The notes under the pieces: model-generated
Seen by the model: the letters and a program-made list of their open reading frames with translations, nothing else
What the model was told of the DNA's origin: nothing
The model's database searches: none
Shown: piece by piece, positions 6,824-9,730 of the stretch
Position numbering within the stretch: the stretch's first letter is position 1
Layout of the letters: each line of letters starts with the position of its first letter
Program-made: the position numbers and the translations under genes
Assembly (NCBI GenBank): GCA_027346205.1
Contig: DAIESR010000317.1
Span: forward strand, 1-9,730
DNA length: 9,730 nt
Reading direction: 5' to 3'
From: Beijerinckiaceae bacterium
GTDB taxonomy: Bacteria > Pseudomonadota > Alphaproteobacteria > Rhizobiales > Beijerinckiaceae

Positions 6824-8101
6824 ATGGCCGAAGTGGTTGTCATAGGTGCAGGCCTCGGCGGTACGATCATGGCTTATGAACTCGTGCCATTTCTGCGGCC
6901 GGAAGATCATCTGACCCTGGTCGGCCAGGGTTCAACCTATCATTTCGTGCCGTCGAACCCCTGGGTTGCGGTCGGTTGGCGCGACCGGCATGACATTGAG
7001 ATCGATCTCAACGACGTCATGAGCCGCAAGAAGATCAATTTTGTCCCGACCGGTGCGCGCCGGATCGATCCCGTCGACAAGAAGATCGCACTCGAAGACG
7101 GCAATGCGCTACATTTCGACTATCTCGTGATTGCAACGGGTCCCGATCTCGCCTTCGATGAAATTCCGGGCTTCGGACCCGAGCATCACACCCAGTCGAT
7201 CTGCCACGTCGACCATGCGATCAAGGCCAAAGAGGCCTTCGAACGCTTCGTCGAAGCGCCAGGCCCCATCGTCGTCGGCGCGGTGCAGGGGGCCTCCTGC
7301 TTCGGCCCGGCCTATGAATTCGCCTTCATTCTCGACACGGAGCTGCGCAAGCGCAAGATCCGTGACCGCGTACCGATGACCTTCGTCACCTCGGAACCCT
7401 ATATAGGCCATCTCGGCCTCGACGGTGTCGGCGACACCAAAGGCTTGCTCGAAGCAGAATTCCGCGCCCGCCATATCAAATGGATCACCAATGCGCGGAC
7501 CACCACGGTCGAACCTGCCAATATCTTCGTCGAGGAAATGGGTGAGAATGGCACAGTTCAAAAGCTGCATGACCTCCCCTTCGCCTATGCCATGATGCTG
7601 CCGGCCTTTCGCGGCGTGCCCGCGGTCCGCGGCATCGAAGGGCTCGTCAACCCGCGCGGCTTCGTTCTCATCGACAAGTATCAGCGCAATACGGCCTATC
7701 CCGATATTTTCGGTATCGGCGTCTGTGTCGCCATTCCGCCAGTCGGTCCGACCCCGGTGCCGGTCGGCGTGCCGAAGACGGGATTCATGATCGAATCCAT
7801 GGTCACTGCGACCGCGGCCAATATAGGCGCACTTCTGCGTGGCGAGACACCAACGACGGAAGCCACTTGGAACGCCATTTGTCTCGCCGATTTCGGCGAC
7901 ACCGGCGTCGCCTTCGTGGCGCAGCCGCAGATTCCTCCGCGCAATGTCAACTGGTCGTCAAAAGGCATTTGGGTGCATTATGCCAAGATCGCCTTCGAGA
8001 AATATTTTATGCACAAGATCCGTCGCGGCGAAAGCGAGCCCTTCTACGAGCGCATGGTCATGGAGACATTGCAACTGCGCAAGGTGAAACGCAGCGCCTG
8101 A
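6824..8101 (+). CDS. sqr: Sulfide:quinone oxidoreductase (type I-like SQR)
   Basis: This 425-residue FAD enzyme would oxidise sulfide to sulfane sulfur at the cytoplasmic membrane and pass electrons to quinone. The N-terminal dinucleotide fold begins VVVIGAGLGG at 4-13, and the second Rossmann-like motif is at about 98-107 (FDYLVIATGP). Cys127 (SICHVDH), Cys159 (GASCFGPAYEF) and Cys353 (AICLADFGDTG) match the catalytic triad of the Acidithiobacillus ferrooxidans enzyme (Cys128, Cys160, Cys356) in context and near-identical spacing, so it should be active. Flavocytochrome c sulfide dehydrogenase and ordinary NADH dehydrogenase are less likely. A further Cys301 lies in FGIGVCVAIPP by the flavin. 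The C-terminal helix at about 381-402 is amphipathic and likely anchors the enzyme to the membrane. GGGAG sits 7 nt before the start. It is the first gene of a three-gene operon and is divergent from the BigR-like repressor. Confidence 0.93.
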   Translation: MAEVVVIGAGLGGTIMAYELVPFLRPEDHLTLVGQGSTYHFVPSNPWVAVGWRDRHDIEIDLNDVMSRKKINFVPTGARRIDPVDKKIALEDGNALHFDYLVIATGPDLAFDEIPGFGPEHHTQSICHVDHAIKAKEAFERFVEAPGPIVVGAVQGASCFGPAYEFAFILDTELRKRKIRDRVPMTFVTSEPYIGHLGLDGVGDTKGLLEAEFRARHIKWITNARTTTVEPANIFVEEMGENGTVQKLHDLPFAYAMMLPAFRGVPAVRGIEGLVNPRGFVLIDKYQRNTAYPDIFGIGVCVAIPPVGPTPVPVGVPKTGFMIESMVTATAANIGALLRGETPTTEATWNAICLADFGDTGVAFVAQPQIPPRNVNWSSKGIWVHYAKIAFEKYFMHKIRRGESEPFYERMVMETLQLRKVKRSA

Positions 8102-8128
8102 AATGCCGGAATGATAAGCGAGGAATTC

Positions 8129-8566
8129 ATGAGTTCACTACACATCGTCTGCCCGCATTGCGCCGCGACCAATCGCGTGCCGAAGGACAAGCCTTTGAGC
8201 GAGGCGCAATGCGGCGCCTGCCATCAAGCGCTGTTCCAGGGACATCCGGTTCCCGTCGATGCGGCAAAATTCGAGAAGCACCGGCTCAGCAACGACATTG
8301 CCGTGCTCGTCGATGTCTGGGCGCCCTGGTGCGGACCGTGCCGCACGATGGCGCCGAATTTCGAGCGCGCCGCGCAAACGCTGGAGCCGAAGGTCCGGCT
8401 CTTGAAGCTCAATTCGGACGAGGAGCAGGAGGTTGCGCGCAGACTTGGCGTACGTGGTATTCCAAGTCTCTTCCTGTTTCAGGGTGGCCGTGTCGTCGCG
8501 CAGACAGCTGGCGCAATGGATGCGAACAGCATCATTTCTTGGGTCCACAGCAATCTTGCAGCATAA
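8129..8566 (+). CDS. trxC: Thioredoxin 2-type protein with N-terminal zinc ribbon
   Basis: This 145-residue protein reduces disulfides and, in this setting, probably accepts or removes sulfane sulfur. An N-terminal zinc ribbon is formed by Cys8-x2-Cys11 (VCPHC) and Cys28-x2-Cys31 (CGAC), as in Trx2. The thioredoxin active site WAPWCGPCR places the redox pair at Cys68/Cys71, and Pro112 in RGIPSLFLF is the conserved cis-proline. I chose ATG at 8129, 4 nt after GAGGA, because family members start just before the first zinc motif; an in-frame ATG at 8111 would add six residues. It begins 27 nt after the SQR stop, so co-transcription is likely. Thioredoxin is a known acceptor and reductant for protein persulfides, so it may release the SQR product as sulfide or transfer it. 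That coupling is inferred from gene order. Confidence 0.93.
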   Translation: MSSLHIVCPHCAATNRVPKDKPLSEAQCGACHQALFQGHPVPVDAAKFEKHRLSNDIAVLVDVWAPWCGPCRTMAPNFERAAQTLEPKVRLLKLNSDEEQEVARRLGVRGIPSLFLFQGGRVVAQTAGAMDANSIISWVHSNLAA

Positions 8567-8580
8567 TGAACCGCACCTTT

Positions 8581-8600
8581 GAGAGCGACGTGTCGCGCTC
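8581..8600 (+). other. Short intercistronic stem-loop between the thioredoxin and DUF2892 genes
   Basis: GAGAGCGAC and GTCGCGCTC can pair through eight positions with one A/G mismatch and a 4-nt loop. There is no following T run, so it is not a typical terminator. It ends 7 nt before the AGGAG site of the next gene and could affect message stability or access of ribosomes. The functional claim is weak. Confidence 0.35.
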
Positions 8601-8618
8601 GAATTTCAGGAGTCCAAA

Positions 8619-8858
8619 ATGTCCAATGTAGCTAATATGAATAATGCGGATCATGCGAATATCGATCGTGCCGTCTTGGCTTTTGCCGGCATCGTCAACC
8701 TCGCAAGCGTCCTGCTCGTGTGGCTCGTCTCGCCCTATTGGCTCTTGCTCACGGCTTTTGTCGGACTCAATCTGCTGCAGGCATCGATCACCGGCTTCTG
8801 CCCGGTGGCGATGATCTTCAAGAAATTGGGGCTGAAGGCCGGCAGCGCCTTCAAGTGA
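8619..8858 (+). CDS. DUF2892 (YgaP-type transmembrane domain) small membrane protein
   Basis: This 79-residue protein has two predicted membrane helices at about 18-38 (VLAFAGIVNLASVLLVWLV) and 41-57, then the family hallmark GFCPVAMIFKKLGLK with Cys61. The same domain forms the membrane part of YgaP, where it is fused to a rhodanese domain that carries a persulfide. Stand-alone copies are common in sulfur-oxidation and BigR-type operons. Here no rhodanese domain is attached or nearby. AGGAG lies 6 nt before the start. It ends the SQR-thioredoxin operon, and its last 8 nt overlap the end of the opposing oxidoreductase gene. A role in handling or sensing sulfane sulfur at the membrane through Cys61 is inferred; the biochemical function of the family is not settled. 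Confidence 0.9.
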   Translation: MSNVANMNNADHANIDRAVLAFAGIVNLASVLLVWLVSPYWLLLTAFVGLNLLQASITGFCPVAMIFKKLGLKAGSAFK

Positions 8859-9730
8859 GGCGCCGTTTCCACCATTTGTGCCGGAGATCCGTTAAGATCT
8901 CGCGCGCCGCATTATGGCCCGGCGCGCCCGTGACGCCGCCACCCGGATGGGTGCCGGCGCCGCACATATAAAGGCCGGCAAGAGGCCCACGATAATCGGC
9001 ATGGCCCAGCATGGGGCGGGCGGAAAACATCTGGCCAAGATCGAGCTGGCCATGAAAAATATCGCCACCGACGAGGCCGAAGGTTCGTTCGAGATCGAGC
9101 GGGCTCATGATCTGGCGGGCGATGATCGCGCGTCTGAAATTGGGCGCATAGACGTCAACGGTCGCGATCATCAGATCCGCCACCTCGTCGCGATGATCGT
9201 CCCATGAAGCGCCGCCTGGGAGCTGTGGCGCGACATGCTGGCAGAAGAGGCTTGCGACATGCCCGCCCTGCGGGGCGAGTGCCGGATCGAGGGTCGAGGA
9301 AATGACCATTTCGACGACCGGCTTTTTCGCCCAACCGCTTTTGCGCGCGTCAAAATAGGCCTCTTCCATATAGGCGAGGCTCGGCGCGATGATGATGCCG
9401 GCGCTGTGATGTTCGGCTAGCTCACGTCCGGGCAGAGCCGAAAAATCCGGCAGTTCCGAGAGCGCGACATTCATTCGGAACGTGCCGGAGCCGCAGCGCC
9501 ATTTGGCGATGCGCTCTTTGAAGCTTGCCGGCAAGGCCGCCTGATCGATCAGATCTTGATAAAGCAGCTTCGGATTCGCATTGACGACGATGATTTTGCC
9601 GCGGAACATCTCGCCCTGCTCTGTCACCACGCCGACCGCATGGCCGTTTTCGACGATCACTTCTTTGACGGCACTCGAAACCTTGATCTCGGCACCTTTC
9701 TCTCGCGCCGCCTTCGCCATGGCTTCGCTG
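8851..9730 (-). CDS. PYROXD2/phytoene-desaturase-like FAD oxidoreductase, C-terminal part; 5' end beyond the window
   Basis: The frame is open across the right edge and gives 292 residues up to TGA at 8851. The visible part starts with SEAMAKAAREKGAEI, which in this family lies mid-protein, so the N-terminal FAD-binding motif is outside. The C-terminal FAD motif GLYMCGAGTHPGGGVTGAPG followed by HNAAREIL is characteristic of the NAD(P)/FAD-dependent oxidoreductases related to phytoene desaturase and human PYROXD2. The segment GGDIFHGQLDLGQMFSARP is also typical of the PYROXD2 branch rather than of true carotenoid desaturases. An ATG at 9720 is only an internal Met. Substrate unknown; a carotenoid role is not supported, as no crt genes are visible. 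It faces the SQR operon tail to tail and is probably unrelated to it. Confidence 0.88.
   Translation of the reverse strand, partial: SEAMAKAAREKGAEIKVSSAVKEVIVENGHAVGVVTEQGEMFRGKIIVVNANPKLLYQDLIDQAALPASFKERIAKWRCGSGTFRMNVALSELPDFSALPGRELAEHHSAGIIIAPSLAYMEEAYFDARKSGWAKKPVVEMVISSTLDPALAPQGGHVASLFCQHVAPQLPGGASWDDHRDEVADLMIATVDVYAPNFRRAIIARQIMSPLDLERTFGLVGGDIFHGQLDLGQMFSARPMLGHADYRGPLAGLYMCGAGTHPGGGVTGAPGHNAAREILTDLRHKWWKRRLT

Noticed and set aside
7867..8631. Plus-strand frame of 254 codons spanning SQR, thioredoxin and the start of DUF2892
   Set aside because: It is out of frame with three well-supported genes and its product is Arg-rich without family features.
8902..8927. Inverted repeat GCGCGCC / GGCGCGC with a 12-nt loop as terminator for the sqr operon
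   Set aside because: It lies within the conserved C-terminal coding sequence of the opposing oxidoreductase and has no T run, so it is better explained by codon content.
8851..9730. True phytoene desaturase (carotenoid biosynthesis)
   Set aside because: The visible motifs fit the PYROXD2 branch better, and no carotenoid genes are nearby.

Overview
The window reads as a G+C-rich alphaproteobacterial chromosome. The caspase-like protein type, the RND pump subfamily and the BigR/SqrR-type regulator suggest a member of the Hyphomicrobiales, perhaps Beijerinckiaceae-like. That placement is inferred from protein style and codon use, because there is no rRNA or other taxonomic marker here. No tRNA, CRISPR array, insertion sequence or phage gene is visible.

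Left part, minus strand (1-1866): the 5' 622 codons of an exported caspase-fold protein. Both catalytic positions are substituted (Tyr109 for His, Ala161 for Cys). It carries a helical repeat region, Pro-rich stretches and a C-terminal array of 40-residue Pro/Gly/Gln repeats that runs off the left edge. Middle, minus strand (1980-6659): a regulator, periplasmic adaptor and RND pump in the order arsR-type regulator, membrane fusion protein, RND permease. The last two are coupled by an ATGA overlap. Plus strand (6824-8858): a divergent cassette of sulfide:quinone oxidoreductase (SQR), a zinc-ribbon thioredoxin (Trx2 type) and a small DUF2892/YgaP-type membrane protein. Right edge, minus strand (8851-9730): the C-terminal part of a PYROXD2/phytoene-desaturase-like FAD oxidoreductase, convergent with and overlapping the DUF2892 gene.

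The functional core is the divergent locus around 6651-6824. The ArsR-family protein has two cysteines (Cys32 and Cys98) in the same contexts and with the same 66-residue spacing as the persulfide-sensing pair of BigR/SqrR. It sits head to head with an SQR that keeps all three catalytic cysteines. The space between them holds a strong sigma70-type promoter for the regulator, and two overlapping inverted repeats cover its -10 box and start codon. The simplest model is that sulfide or persulfide inactivates the repressor. SQR then oxidises sulfide at the membrane and passes sulfane sulfur to thioredoxin and perhaps to the DUF2892 protein, while the same switch raises expression of an RND efflux pump. 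The pump being part of a sulfide-sensing unit is the least expected part and is inference from gene order.
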